Origin: Zavarzinia marina
Lineage (GTDB): Bacteria; Pseudomonadota; Alphaproteobacteria; Zavarziniales; Zavarziniaceae
Reading direction: 5' to 3'
DNA: 64,000 bases
Assembly (NCBI RefSeq): GCF_021568905.1
Contig: NZ_JAKGSB010000008.1
Span: forward strand, 34,350-98,349
Below, in pieces: positions 7,953 to 17,279 of the stretch. Numbering within the stretch: the stretch's first letter is position 1; each line of letters begins with the position of its first letter. The position numbers and the translations under genes are program-made. Below the pieces are notes generated by a model that saw nothing but the letters and a program-made list of their open reading frames with translations, searched no databases and had not been told where the DNA came from.

Positions 7953-9815
7953 TCAGAGCGCGTCGGCGAGGCGCACGGGGCGGTTCAGGCCCCGGGCGAT
8001 GCGGCCGTCGATGCCGTAGAGATCCTCGCGGAACTGCGGCTGGCCCTGTTCGTCGACCCAGGCGGTGACATAGGTCAGACGCACGCCGATGTCGTGAACG
8101 ACGGTGACATAGACCGTCTCGGTCGAGCGGGCGATGAAGGCGTCGATCCGCTCCCGGTCCCAGCGCGGCACGTCGCGCAGCAGGCGCGCGCCCAGGGCGA
8201 AGGGATCCTGCACCCGGACACAGCCCGAGCTGAGGGCGCGCATGTCGCGCCGGAACAGATGCTTGTCCGGCGTGTCGTGCAGGTAGACGGCGTAGTCGTT
8301 CTTGAAGTTGATCTTGATCCGGCCGAGCGAATTGCCGTTGCCCGGCGCCTGCTTCAGGCGATAGGGGATCGAGCGGCTGCGCGGCACCTGGGTCCAGTCG
8401 ATGGTGGTTGGATCCACGGGCTCGTCGCCGAAATAGACCGTATAGCCGTGGCTCTGCAGATAGGTCGGATCGTTGATCTGCTTGCGCACGATGTCCTCGC
8501 CGGCGTTGCGCGCGGGCACGCGCCAGGGCGGGTTGAGGACGATGTTGGTCACCCGGCTCTCGAGCAGGGGGGTCTTGCGCTTGGTGCGGCCGACCACGAC
8601 CGGCGTCACCATGGCGAGGACGCCGTCCTCGTAGTAGCGCAGCATGAATTCCGGAATGTTCACGATGATCCGGTTCGGCCCGAGATCCGGCAGCAATTGG
8701 CGGCGCCGTTCCATGTTGACCAGGATCTGCGCGATCCTGTCCTCGACCGTGGCGGAGAGATGGGCCAGCGTCTGGCGGCCGATCACGCCGTCGTCCTTCA
8801 GGCCGTGGCGCAGCTGGAAGTGCTTCACGGCCGCGATCAGGGCCGGATCGTAATGATCGGCGCGGCCCGCGGTCACCCCCGCGCCGTCGGCCAGCATGAG
8901 GCGGGCACGGATCGCGATCAGGCGGGAATCATAGTCGCCCGGCGAAATCTTGGCGCCCTCCGCCGCGACCACGGGCCATCCGCCGGCCGCCGCCAGATCG
9001 CGGTATTCGGCCAGCAGGGATTTCAGCGCCAGATAGCCGGGATCCTGCGGCCCGGTGGCCGCCAGGGCCGCGACCGGGTCGGGCGTCGCCAGCGCGCGCG
9101 CCGCGAGACTGGCGGCATCGACCGGCGCCCCCAGTTCGCGCATGTCGACCGGCAGGCGCACGGTGGCGAGGCCGGCGCCGTTGCGGTCCGCGACATAGCG
9201 GATGAGCGTGTCGGAGAGCAGCACCTCGGCGGTGCCGTCGGCCTGTCCGGCGAAGAGGGCCGCAATCAGGCCGAGGGGATAGCGCGCGGGGTCCAGGCCC
9301 TCGGCGCCGGCATCGGCGATCAGGCCGGTCACCGCCGGCACCAGCGCGGCGAGCCGCCCGTCGCCGGTCCAGAGACGCGCGCCGCCGGTCTGGGCATAGA
9401 AGCGCTGAAGCGCGGGACGGTCGATCCCGGCCAGGGCGGCATGGGAAGGATCGAAGCCGAGCACGGCCGGCAGGTCCAGGGGACCGGTGACCGGAACCGG
9501 CGCGACGAAGACGGGCGTTGCCGGGGGCGGCGCCACCGCCGGTTCCTCGTCGATGCCGGTGGTCAGCGGCTCGTCCGATTCCTCGGGCACGGCGGCGGTC
9601 GCCGGCAGGGCGGGCGGGGGCGGCGGCAGGGCGGTCGCCACCGTGGGCGGACCGGCCGGCGCCGGCGCATTCGCCTCGGCATGGGGCACTTCGAGGATCA
9701 GCGGGCCGTCCTCGGCCCGGACGTCCGTGACCAGCACGGGACCGGCCGCGACGACGGCGGCCAGGGCGGCGCCGAAGCCGTAGGTGGCGGCTATCCGAAA
9801 TCCAGCGGTTCGCAT
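7953..9815 (-). CDS. YcbB-like L,D-transpeptidase
   Basis: A 620-residue exported protein. L,D-transpeptidases of the YcbB/LdtD type make 3-3 cross-links in peptidoglycan from tetrapeptide donors. Order of parts: signal peptide with a long hydrophobic core, a proline/alanine-rich linker to about residue 95, a scaffold domain, a peptidoglycan-binding segment (HFQLRHGLKDDGVIGRQTL), then the YkuD domain with HDTPDKHLF and the catalytic SSGCVRV, the cysteine being the nucleophile. The start is set at ATG 9815. An upstream ATG at 9860 adds residues before the signal peptide and is less likely. No ribosome site is strong for either start. It forms a same-strand pair with the downstream DUF882 gene. 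Confidence 0.9.
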   Translation of the reverse strand: MRTAGFRIAATYGFGAALAAVVAAGPVLVTDVRAEDGPLILEVPHAEANAPAPAGPPTVATALPPPPPALPATAAVPEESDEPLTTGIDEEPAVAPPPATPVFVAPVPVTGPLDLPAVLGFDPSHAALAGIDRPALQRFYAQTGGARLWTGDGRLAALVPAVTGLIADAGAEGLDPARYPLGLIAALFAGQADGTAEVLLSDTLIRYVADRNGAGLATVRLPVDMRELGAPVDAASLAARALATPDPVAALAATGPQDPGYLALKSLLAEYRDLAAAGGWPVVAAEGAKISPGDYDSRLIAIRARLMLADGAGVTAGRADHYDPALIAAVKHFQLRHGLKDDGVIGRQTLAHLSATVEDRIAQILVNMERRRQLLPDLGPNRIIVNIPEFMLRYYEDGVLAMVTPVVVGRTKRKTPLLESRVTNIVLNPPWRVPARNAGEDIVRKQINDPTYLQSHGYTVYFGDEPVDPTTIDWTQVPRSRSIPYRLKQAPGNGNSLGRIKINFKNDYAVYLHDTPDKHLFRRDMRALSSGCVRVQDPFALGARLLRDVPRWDRERIDAFIARSTETVYVTVVHDIGVRLTYVTAWVDEQGQPQFREDLYGIDGRIARGLNRPVRLADAL

Positions 9816-9954
9816 GAGAAACAATTCCGATCGGCAAGGCCAGGTCGCGAGTCGGGCCATTCTGGAACATCACCCGAACATTGCAAGTGACAGCCGTCGC
9901 ACCGTGTGAGACTCGGTCCCCTGTCCGCTTTTCTGTTGCCCTTCGACAACAGGA

Positions 9955-10854
9955 TCAGGCCGCAGCGGCGGTCTTCAGGTAGGCGAGGACGGCGTCGCGA
10001 TGCCGGGTCAGGCCCTTGTAGGCCACGGTCTCGGCCGGCATCGTCGCCAATTGCCCGGCCAGCAGCGACGCCGCTTCCGGATCCGCCGCGATCGTCGCCA
10101 GCGGGCATTGATAGGTGCGAATGGTGAAGAGCACGGCGCCGGTCACCGGCAGCCGGCGGAGCGTCTGGCGTTCGGAGCGCAGATAGAGCCGCGTGCCCGC
10201 GTCCGCGACGCCGATCGGCGGCGTCACCGCGCGGTCGCCGTGGGGCGCGGTCTGGAACAGCGCGGGATCGTCGTGCATCGACCAGTTCGTCCGCCAGACC
10301 GGCCGGTCGGTGCGCAGCACGGCGAAGAAGCGGTCCATCGCCCCGCCCAGTCTGGCGTCATAGTTGGGAACCGGGCCGTGGATCGCCGCCAGGGGCCGGC
10401 CGATCTTGTCGGCGAGCGCCCAGCGCGCCGGAAAGGAGACCGAGGCGGCGACGAGGCGATAGGCCTCCCCCTCCCCCGAGGGCGCCATGACGCAGAGATC
10501 CTCCTGTACCAGACGCCCGGCGCGGTCGAGCGGGTGGAGGGCGGCATCGCGGAGATCGTGGCGGCGCCCCGTCTCCCGTTCCACCAGAACCTCGTCGTCG
10601 CCCTCGATCGCGAAGCGTTCGGGAAAACGGCGGGGCAGATGGTCGACCAGCAGCGCCAACACCTCGGCCCCCATCGCCTCGCTGCCCGGCAGGGCGCGGA
10701 AGACCGCGTCGTGATCATGGGCGATCAGGCGGAATTTCTCCGCGATCTCCGCGCCATAGTCGGCGTCGATCTGGATCCAGTCCCGAAGGTCGAGGCCGGC
10801 CAGCCCCATCTGCATGCGATAGGGCCCCTGGGAAAACGGTACATAGGGAATCAC
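9955..10854 (-). CDS. DUF3445 protein (heme-dependent oxidative N-demethylase alpha-like family)
   Basis: A 299-residue soluble protein matching the DUF3445 family, by recall of its conserved points: the opening YVPFSQGPYRMQMGL, the central RLVQEDLCVM, the NW motif after the DRPVWRTNWS segment, and LYLRSERQTLRRLP. The characterised member is the heme-binding subunit of an oxidative N-demethylase for small amines. Many family members, including fungal ones, have no assigned substrate. The usual flavin/iron-sulfur partner subunits are not next to this gene. It starts 43 bases downstream of the cysA stop on the same strand and may be read from the sulfate operon. Confidence 0.75.
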   Translation of the reverse strand: MIPYVPFSQGPYRMQMGLAGLDLRDWIQIDADYGAEIAEKFRLIAHDHDAVFRALPGSEAMGAEVLALLVDHLPRRFPERFAIEGDDEVLVERETGRRHDLRDAALHPLDRAGRLVQEDLCVMAPSGEGEAYRLVAASVSFPARWALADKIGRPLAAIHGPVPNYDARLGGAMDRFFAVLRTDRPVWRTNWSMHDDPALFQTAPHGDRAVTPPIGVADAGTRLYLRSERQTLRRLPVTGAVLFTIRTYQCPLATIAADPEAASLLAGQLATMPAETVAYKGLTRHRDAVLAYLKTAAAA

Positions 10855-10896
10855 AGCCGATCTCCGTGAACACGGCCGAGGAATGCGCGCCGCCCC

Positions 10897-11949
<1,053 letters not shown>

Positions 11950-11982
11950 GGGATGGACCGGTCCGTGGAGTCTGGGGAGGGG

Positions 11983-12831
11983 TCAGTGGCGGGCGCCCGC
12001 GAGTTCGTCGCCGTGGTGCCATTCGAGGAGGCTCTTCACCGCCAGGGTGACGAGGGCGAGCAGCGCGAGCAGCGAGGCGACGGCGAAGGCGGCGGCGAAA
12101 TTATATTCGTTGTAGAGGATCTCGACATGCAGCGGCATGGTGTTGGTGAGACCTCTGATGTGGCCCGAGACCACCGAGACCGCGCCGAATTCGCCCATCG
12201 CCCGGGCATTGCACAGCAGGACGCCGTAAAGCAGGCCCCAGCGCACGTTGGGCAAGGTGACGTGGCGGAAGGTCTGCCAGCCCGATGCGCCGAGGGACAG
12301 CGCCGCTTCTTCCTCGGCCGTGCCCTGGGCGCGCATCAGGGGGATCAGCTCGCGGGCGATGAAGGGCAGGGTGACGAAGATCGTCGCCAGCACGATGCCG
12401 GGCACGGCGAAGAGGATCTTCACGCCGTGGGCCGCGAGCCAGGGGCCGAGCAGGCCCTGCGCCCCGAACAGCAGGACATAGACCAGGCCCGAGATCACGG
12501 GCGAGACCGAGAACGGCAGGTCGATCAGGGTGATCAGCAGGCTCTTGCCCGGAAACTCGTGCTTGGTCACGGCCCAGGCCGCGGCCAGCCCGAAGACGAG
12601 GTTCAGCGGCACGGCGATCAGCGCCACGGTCACCGTCAGACGGACGGCGGCCATTGTGTCGGCGTCGCCGATCGCCTCGAAGAAGGCGCCCAGGCCCTTT
12701 CGCGTCGCCTCGTGGAAGACGGCGGCAAGGGGCAGCAGCAGGACCGCCGCCAGATAGACGAAGGCGGCGGCCGAGAGGCCGAAGCGGGTGGCGGCGCCTT
12801 CGGTCGTCGCGGCATTCGATCGTTGGGCCAT
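11983..12831 (-). CDS. cysW: Sulfate/thiosulfate ABC importer permease
   Basis: A 282-residue inner-membrane permease with about six hydrophobic segments and the EAA loop ([22 protein letters not shown]), which docks on the ATPase CysA. The late segment [28 protein letters not shown] is typical of CysW and separates it from CysT. The ATG at 12831 lies 3 bases after the cysT stop, so the two permeases are translationally close. The first ~15 residues ([15 protein letters not shown]) are polar and cytoplasmic. A longer open frame continues upstream through the cysT region in another phase and is a shadow. Confidence 0.94.
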   Translation of the reverse strand: MAQRSNAATTEGAATRFGLSAAAFVYLAAVLLLPLAAVFHEATRKGLGAFFEAIGDADTMAAVRLTVTVALIAVPLNLVFGLAAAWAVTKHEFPGKSLLITLIDLPFSVSPVISGLVYVLLFGAQGLLGPWLAAHGVKILFAVPGIVLATIFVTLPFIARELIPLMRAQGTAEEEAALSLGASGWQTFRHVTLPNVRWGLLYGVLLCNARAMGEFGAVSVVSGHIRGLTNTMPLHVEILYNEYNFAAAFAVASLLALLALVTLAVKSLLEWHHGDELAGARH

Positions 12832-12833
12832 GG

Positions 12834-13703
12834 TCAGGACGCCTGGGCGCGGTCGAGGCGCTGCAGGAGGTTGATCGCGAAGAGGAGGACGAAGGCCACC
12901 GCCAGCATCACCGTGGCGACGGCCGAGGCGCCGGCGTAGTTGTATTCCTCCAGCCGGGTGACGATCAGCAGGGGGGCGATCTCCGACACCATCGGGATAT
13001 TGCCCGCGATGAAGATGACCGAGCCGTATTCGCCGACGGCACGGGCCAGCGCCATGGCGAAACCCGTGGTCAAGGCGGGCAGGATCGCCGGCAGCACGAC
13101 GCGGCGGAAGGTTGCGAAGCGCGAGGCGCCGAGACTGGCCGCCGCCTCCTCGCTCTCGGCATCGAAATCCGCCAGCACCGGCTGCACCGTGCGGACGACG
13201 AAGGGCAGGCCGACGAAGACCAGCGCCACGACGACGCCGAGCGGCGTATAGGCGATCTTCAGCCCGTCCGGCCCGAACAGGGCGCCCAGCCAGCCGTCGC
13301 CCGCGAACAGCCCGCCGACCCAGCCGTTCCCGGCATAGAGCGTCGCCAGGGTGATGCCGGCGACCGCCGTGGGCAGGGCGAAGGGCAGGTCGATCAGGGC
13401 ATCGACCAGGCGCCGCCCGGGAAAGCGGTAGCGGACGAGAACCCAGGCCAGCAGCAGGCCGAAGACGGCGTTGATCGCCGCCGCCGCGAGCGACGCCCCG
13501 AAGGACAGGCGAAGGGCCGCGAAGACCCGCGCGTCCGTCGCCACCGCCCAGATCCCGCCCGGGCCGAGTTCCGCCGCCTTGGCGACCAGCGCGCCGAGGG
13601 GGACGAGCACGATCAGCCCCAGATAGGCCAGCGTGAAGCCGATGGTGACGCCGAAACCCGGTATGACGCGCGGATGCCGCCGCCCGCCGATCGCCATGAG
13701 CAT
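12834..13703 (-). CDS. cysT: Sulfate/thiosulfate ABC importer permease
   Basis: A 289-residue permease with six predicted membrane helices and an EAA loop ([21 protein letters not shown]). The [24 protein letters not shown] segment marks CysT (CysU). It pairs with CysW to form the transmembrane channel. The start at ATG 13703 has GGAGG about 10 bases upstream. A second in-frame ATG at 13697 is possible and would shorten it by two residues. It begins 21 bases after the stop of the binding-protein gene. Confidence 0.94.
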   Translation of the reverse strand: MLMAIGGRRHPRVIPGFGVTIGFTLAYLGLIVLVPLGALVAKAAELGPGGIWAVATDARVFAALRLSFGASLAAAAINAVFGLLLAWVLVRYRFPGRRLVDALIDLPFALPTAVAGITLATLYAGNGWVGGLFAGDGWLGALFGPDGLKIAYTPLGVVVALVFVGLPFVVRTVQPVLADFDAESEEAAASLGASRFATFRRVVLPAILPALTTGFAMALARAVGEYGSVIFIAGNIPMVSEIAPLLIVTRLEEYNYAGASAVATVMLAVAFVLLFAINLLQRLDRAQAS

Positions 13704-13724
13704 GATCAGCCCCCTCCTTCGCCG

Positions 13725-14753
13725 TCAGCGCGGCCGATAGATCTGGTCGAACACGCCGCCTTCGCCGAAATGCTCGGCCTGGGTCTTGCGCCAGCCGCCG
13801 AACATCGGATCGTCGATGGTCACGCGCTTCACGTCCGGAAAGGCGTCGGCGTAACGCGCCGCGACCTCGGGCAGGCGCGGTCGGTAATAGTTCTCGGCCG
13901 CGAGAGCCTGGGCCTCGGGCGTGTAGAGGCCGCGCAGATAGGCTTCCGCCAGCGCCCGCGTGCCGCGCGCCTCCACCACCTTGTCGACGACGGCGACCGG
14001 CGGCTCCGCCAGGATGGAGAGGGCGGGCACGACGATCTCGAAATCGCCCGGCCCCAGTTCCTTCAGGGCGAGAAAGGCCTCGTTCTCCCAGGCCAGCAGC
14101 ACGTCGCCGATGCCGCGCTGGACGAAGGTCGTGGTCGCGCCGCGCGCCCCGGTGTCGAGCACCGGCACATTGCCGAACAGGCGCGCCAGGAAGGCGCGGG
14201 CGTCGGCCGCGCCGCCGCCGCCGGCGACGACATGGGCCCAGGCCGCCAGATAGTTCCACCGCGCCCCGCCCGAGGTCTTCGGGTTGGGGGTGACCACCTC
14301 GACGCCGTCGCGCGTCAGATCGTCCCATGAGGCGATACCCTTGGGATTACCCTTCCGCACCAGGAAGACGATGGTCGACGTATAGGGCGCGCTGTTGTCC
14401 GGCAGGCGGGACTGCCAGTCCTCGGCGATCAGGCCATGGTCGGCGATGGCGTCGATGTCGCTGGCGAGCGCCAGCGTGACCACATCCGCCTCCAGCCCGT
14501 CGATCACCGAGCGCGCCTGCTTGCCCGAGCCGCCGTGTGACATGCGGATGTCCAGGGCCGCCCCGCCCCCGGCGGCATGGCGTTCGGCGAAGAGCGCGTT
14601 GTAGGCGCGGTAGAATTCCCGTGTCGGATCGTATGAAACATTCTGGATTACGGTCGGGCCGGCCGCCGCCCGGGCGCCGGGCACGGCGAGCAGGGTTGCC
14701 GCCCCAAGCACGAAACCACCGAAACGCCGCCTCGAAATGCCGTTCGCGATCAT
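13725..14753 (-). CDS. Periplasmic sulfate-binding protein
   Basis: A 342-residue periplasmic protein that captures sulfate (or thiosulfate) for the CysTWA importer. It begins with a twin-arginine-like signal, [20 protein letters not shown], which is unusual, since many Sbp/CysP proteins use the Sec route. The mature part starts with [22 protein letters not shown], the standard opening of the sulfate-binding family, followed by the [25 protein letters not shown] region. Sbp and CysP cannot be told apart by eye, so no symbol is given. It is the first gene of the operon. A possible promoter lies just upstream. Confidence 0.93.
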   Translation of the reverse strand: MIANGISRRRFGGFVLGAATLLAVPGARAAAGPTVIQNVSYDPTREFYRAYNALFAERHAAGGGAALDIRMSHGGSGKQARSVIDGLEADVVTLALASDIDAIADHGLIAEDWQSRLPDNSAPYTSTIVFLVRKGNPKGIASWDDLTRDGVEVVTPNPKTSGGARWNYLAAWAHVVAGGGGAADARAFLARLFGNVPVLDTGARGATTTFVQRGIGDVLLAWENEAFLALKELGPGDFEIVVPALSILAEPPVAVVDKVVEARGTRALAEAYLRGLYTPEAQALAAENYYRPRLPEVAARYADAFPDVKRVTIDDPMFGGWRKTQAEHFGEGGVFDQIYRPR

Positions 14754-14790
14754 GTCGTCCTCCGTCGTCGGCGTCTGCCGTATCGGAAAT

Positions 14791-14821
14791 TAATCACGAC
14801 TTGTTTTATCGCCTTTGTCAA
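14791..14821 (-). promoter_or_regulatory. Candidate promoter of the sulfate importer operon
   Basis: On the minus strand there is a perfect TTGACA (complement at 14816-14821) and, 19 bases on, TGATTA (complement at 14791-14796), about 40 bases before the binding-protein start. The spacing is two bases longer than ideal, so the exact -10 is uncertain. The region is A+T rich compared with its surroundings. Confidence 0.4.
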
Positions 14822-14867
14822 TCGGGAGATTCGAGGAATTGCGGCGGCGTCACCAAATCCCTTGTTT

Positions 14868-14883
14868 CAGAACAATCGTTCTG
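14868..14883. promoter_or_regulatory. Perfect 16-bp palindrome, probable TetR operator
   Basis: CAGAACAATCGTTCTG, two 6-bp arms around AATC, ending 13 bases before the start codon of the TetR-family gene and about 115 bases from the start of the sulfate-binding-protein gene. TetR regulators commonly bind such dyads in their own leader, so autoregulation is the simple reading. Effects on the divergent sulfate operon are possible but unproven. Confidence 0.6.
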
Positions 14884-14896
14884 TTTCAATCACGCC

Positions 14897-15487
14897 ATGC
14901 CGCGCACAAAATCCCATACCCCCCATTCCCTGGCGGACGACGCCCTGGCCGTGTTCTGGAACGCCGGTTTCGGCGCGACCTCGATGGACGATCTGGTACG
15001 GGCCACCGGAGTCAGCCGCCATGGCATCTATGGCGACTTCGGCGGCAAGCGGGCGCTGTTCCTCGCCTGCTTCGATCGCTATCAGGATCTCGTGGTCACG
15101 CCCGCCTTCGCCGCCGTGGAGCGGCCCGGCGCCGGCCTCGCGGAGATTTCCGCCTATTTCGAGCATCAGATCGGCGCCGCGGAGGCGCTGGGCCTGCCCG
15201 GCCCCGGCTGTTTCGTCGCCAATGCCGCGACCGAGGTCGCCCCCCATGACGCGGGCGTGCGCGAGAAGGTCGCGCAGCACAACGACCGCCTGCGCCGGGG
15301 CTTCGCCAATGCCCTGCGCGCGGGCGCCGGGCCGGCGCCGGACGACCGCATGATCGCCCGCCTCGCCGAAACGGCGCTGGTCTTCGCCACGGGCCTCTGG
15401 TCCCTCTCCCGCGTCGCGGACACGGCCGGCGGGCTTCGTCAGGCGGCCGCGGATTTCATCGCCGCACTCGAAAGGATGCTGTCATGA
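14897..15487 (+). CDS. TetR-family transcriptional regulator
   Basis: A 196-residue protein. The N-terminal helix-turn-helix is recognisable: ALAVFWNAGFGATSMDDLVRATGVSRHGIYGDFGGKRALF spans about residues 14-53 and is a typical TetR_N domain. The C-terminal half has GPGCFVANAATEVAPHD, as seen in the TetR_C/AcrR-like group near quinone- or nitro-responsive repressors, but the ligand is unknown. The same frame is open far upstream. The ATG at 14897 was chosen because the domain starts there and a palindrome stands just before it. The stop overlaps the next start (ATGA), so it is translationally coupled to the small membrane protein. Confidence 0.9.
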   Translation: MPRTKSHTPHSLADDALAVFWNAGFGATSMDDLVRATGVSRHGIYGDFGGKRALFLACFDRYQDLVVTPAFAAVERPGAGLAEISAYFEHQIGAAEALGLPGPGCFVANAATEVAPHDAGVREKVAQHNDRLRRGFANALRAGAGPAPDDRMIARLAETALVFATGLWSLSRVADTAGGLRQAAADFIAALERMLS

Positions 15488-15939
15488 CCGTCCAGGACAT
15501 CATGCCGCCGGCCAGCGCGACGGCCTGGCGAGGGTTCCGCCTGGCCCTGATCCTCAATCTGCTCTGGATCAACGCCTCCGAAATCTTCCGCTATTTCGTC
15601 TTCGTCATGCCGATGATGCGCGACGCCTTCCCCATGGTGGACGGCGTCGCCCCCATGAATCTGCCGGTGTTCCTGGTCTGGGGCGCCTGGGACACGGTGC
15701 TCGTCGTCGCGGCCTGCGTGATCTGCTGGCTGGTGCTGGACCGCTTCGGGCCGAGCCTGCGCAACGCCCTGATCGCCGGCACCCTCGTCTGGGCCACGGC
15801 CTTCGTCATTCTGTGGCTCGGCCTGTTCAACATGGGCCTGGCCACCGGTGCCGTGATGGCCGTCGCCCTGCCGCTGGCGTGGATCGAGATGGCGGTCGCC
15901 GCCCTGATCGTGGGCTGGGCGATGCGGCGCCGGAACTAG
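15484..15939 (+). CDS. Small integral membrane protein, unknown function
   Basis: A 151-residue protein with four hydrophobic segments (about residues 18-36, 58-78, 92-112 and 118-142) and short loops, ending in a positive RRRN tail. I do not recognise the family. The start overlaps the stop of the TetR gene by four bases, so the regulator most likely controls this gene, and it may be an effector such as a small transporter or detoxification-linked membrane protein. Its stop codon overlaps, in a shared CTAG, the stop of the convergent Rrf2 gene. Confidence 0.75.
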   Translation: MTVQDIMPPASATAWRGFRLALILNLLWINASEIFRYFVFVMPMMRDAFPMVDGVAPMNLPVFLVWGAWDTVLVVAACVICWLVLDRFGPSLRNALIAGTLVWATAFVILWLGLFNMGLATGAVMAVALPLAWIEMAVAALIVGWAMRRRN

Positions 15940-16361
15940 GGGGTTTCGGCCGGCATCTGCAGGATGTCGGCGAGGGAGCGCACCTCCATGCTCGCCAGCA
16001 TCGAATGATAGACGTCGGAGAACAGGCGCCGGACGGCGCAGCTGCCCTCGTCCGGGCAATCGTCGCAGGGCCGGTAGCTGTTGATCGACAGGCAAGGCAC
16101 GGGGGCGATCGGCCCGTCGACGGCGCGCAGCACGGCGCCGACGGTGATTTCGGCCGGCGGCTTCAGCATGGCATAGCCGCCGGCGCGGCCCCGCCGGCTG
16201 GCGATGATGTCGCGCGCCTTCAGGTCGAGGAGGATGTGCTCGAGGAATTTGCGGGGGATGCCCGCCCGTTCGGCGATTTCCTCGATCGGCACGGTTTCGC
16301 CCGGGCGCTGGGCCAGGACGATGAGCGCCTTGAACGCGTATTTGGCCTTCTGCGAGATCAT
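15936..16361 (-). CDS. Rrf2-family regulator with cysteine cluster
   Basis: A 141-residue winged-helix regulator. The N-terminal pattern (ISQKAKYAFKALIVLAQRP, then ISVEEIAERAGIPRKFLE-like helices and the wing RRGRAGGYAML) is typical of Rrf2. Four cysteines lie in a short loop, C90, C99, C102 and C108 (CDDCPDEGSC), which in IscR-like members bind an iron-sulfur cluster. It could sense cluster status, iron, redox or sulfur supply. Neighbours fit either reading: the sulfate importer on one side, bfd and bfr on the other. The stop overlaps that of the convergent membrane-protein gene. The target genes are unknown. Confidence 0.88.
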   Translation of the reverse strand: MISQKAKYAFKALIVLAQRPGETVPIEEIAERAGIPRKFLEHILLDLKARDIIASRRGRAGGYAMLKPPAEITVGAVLRAVDGPIAPVPCLSINSYRPCDDCPDEGSCAVRRLFSDVYHSMLASMEVRSLADILQMPAETP

Positions 16362-16492
16362 CGGCGATCTGCGGCGGCGAATCTGTCGATCATGCCCCGC
16401 AAGATAGGGGAAGCCGGCGCCGAAGCGGAAAGCCTATTTGACGAAGACCCGCTTTCGGCCGCGTCGAACCGGCCGTCGGCACGCGCGCCCGG

Positions 16493-16669
16493 TCAGGTGG
16501 TGGCGCGGCGATGGCCCTGGCGATCGGCCGGACCCGCGCCCGGCGCCCGCGCATCGCGCTCGCCCGCCGGGCCGGGCCCCTTGGCCGGCGCACCGTCCAC
16601 CAGGCGGTCGAACTGGCGCAGCAGGGCGGCCAGGGAACCGAGGGTCGATGTCGACTGCCAGAGAAACAT
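16493..16669 (-). CDS. Small hypothetical protein, 58 residues
   Basis: A short open frame starting MFLWQSTSTLGSLAALLRQF, with the strong ribosome site AAGGAG 6 bases before the ATG at 16669. The first half is mildly hydrophobic and helical and contains the LVDG segment. The second half is rich in G, P, A and R and looks disordered. I recognise no family. It diverges from bfd, and a Fur-like dyad lies about 50 bases upstream of its start, which suggests iron-regulated expression. It ends 132 bases upstream of the Rrf2 gene on the same strand. The frame could be chance in this high-GC DNA. The ribosome site and placement are the reasons to keep it. Confidence 0.45.
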   Translation of the reverse strand: MFLWQSTSTLGSLAALLRQFDRLVDGAPAKGPGPAGERDARAPGAGPADRQGHRRATT

Positions 16670-16687
16670 CCCGGGCTCCTTCGCTCG

Positions 16688-16712
16688 GGGCCGGCTGTTC
16701 GGAAGCCGGCCC
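16688..16712. other. 9-bp hairpin in the bfd/small-ORF divergent region
   Basis: GGGCCGGCT and its complement around a 7-base loop. It falls within the leader of the 58-residue ORF, just upstream of its ribosome site, so it could affect that transcript. No T-run is present on either strand. Confidence 0.4.
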
Positions 16713-16719
16713 GATCACT

Positions 16720-16740
16720 CGCAATTGAGAACCAATCGCA
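16720..16740. promoter_or_regulatory. Fur-like box between the small ORF and bfd
   Basis: CGCAATTGAGAACCAATCGC (plus a final A) is an imperfect 21-bp dyad with 6 of 8 arm positions matching. It resembles proteobacterial Fur sites of the TGCAAATGAGAATCATTCGCA type. It is about 100 bases from the bfd start and 50 from the divergent small ORF. The match is by eye, not by scoring. Confidence 0.5.
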
Positions 16741-16838
16741 TATTTCTCGACAATGCGCCGAAGCCGCGCTATATGCAAGTGCAAGCGCATCGCAACTGCA
16801 TGCGCGACGGTGGGATGGAAGAAACAGGCGATCGCGGC

Positions 16839-17090
16839 ATGTATGTCTGCAACTGCAACGGCTTGAACGAACGCATGGTCGATCAGGCGATCGCCGACGG
16901 GGCGCGCAGTGCGGCGGAAGTCTTCCGCGAGCACGAATGCCGCCCGCTCTGCGGCCGTTGCGTGGGCGAGGTCCGCACCAGGATCAACGCCTGCCGCCAT
17001 CGGGACGCCTGCGGCTCCCAGCCTGCCTGCGGGAAGAAACCCGCCGTATCCACGCCGGTCCATGAACATTTCCTCATGGCCGCGGAGTGA
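16839..17090 (+). CDS. bfd: Bacterioferritin-associated ferredoxin
   Basis: An 83-residue protein that carries a [2Fe-2S] cluster and passes electrons to bacterioferritin to release stored iron. The cluster ligands are exactly where Bfd has them: C4 and C6 (MYVCNCNG), then C38 and C41 (CRPLCGRC). The C-terminal tail, from about residue 52, is longer than in E. coli Bfd (64 residues) and adds CRHRDACGSQPACGK with three more cysteines. The start at 16839 is chosen because of the cluster spacing. In-frame ATGs at 16815 and 16800 are alternatives, and none has a good ribosome site. bfr follows 189 bases downstream. Confidence 0.88.
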   Translation: MYVCNCNGLNERMVDQAIADGARSAAEVFREHECRPLCGRCVGEVRTRINACRHRDACGSQPACGKKPAVSTPVHEHFLMAAE

Positions 17091-17202
17091 TACGAAAAGC
17101 TGATTGACGTCTCCGGCGGCCGGAAACCCACCGGTGCCGGTATGTGCTTCTGTTTCCGCTTGTGCCATGATCGGCGCAAAGCGGCACTTTGTCGTGCCTG
17201 CA

Positions 17203-17243
17203 CAACTGCATATACGCACGATTGAGTGCACGCACGATCGTGC
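17203..17243. promoter_or_regulatory. Candidate iron-control region upstream of bfr
   Basis: This segment contains CAACTGCAT at 17203-17211 (also present at 16793-16801 before bfd), a direct repeat CGCACGAT at 17215-17222 and 17231-17238 (16-bp period), and a perfect 12-bp palindrome GCACGATCGTGC at 17232-17243. It sits 37-77 bases before the bfr start. The binding protein is unknown. Confidence 0.4.
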
Positions 17244-17279
17244 CTGCATGCCCTTCGGGGCCGGAACGGAGTGAATCGG

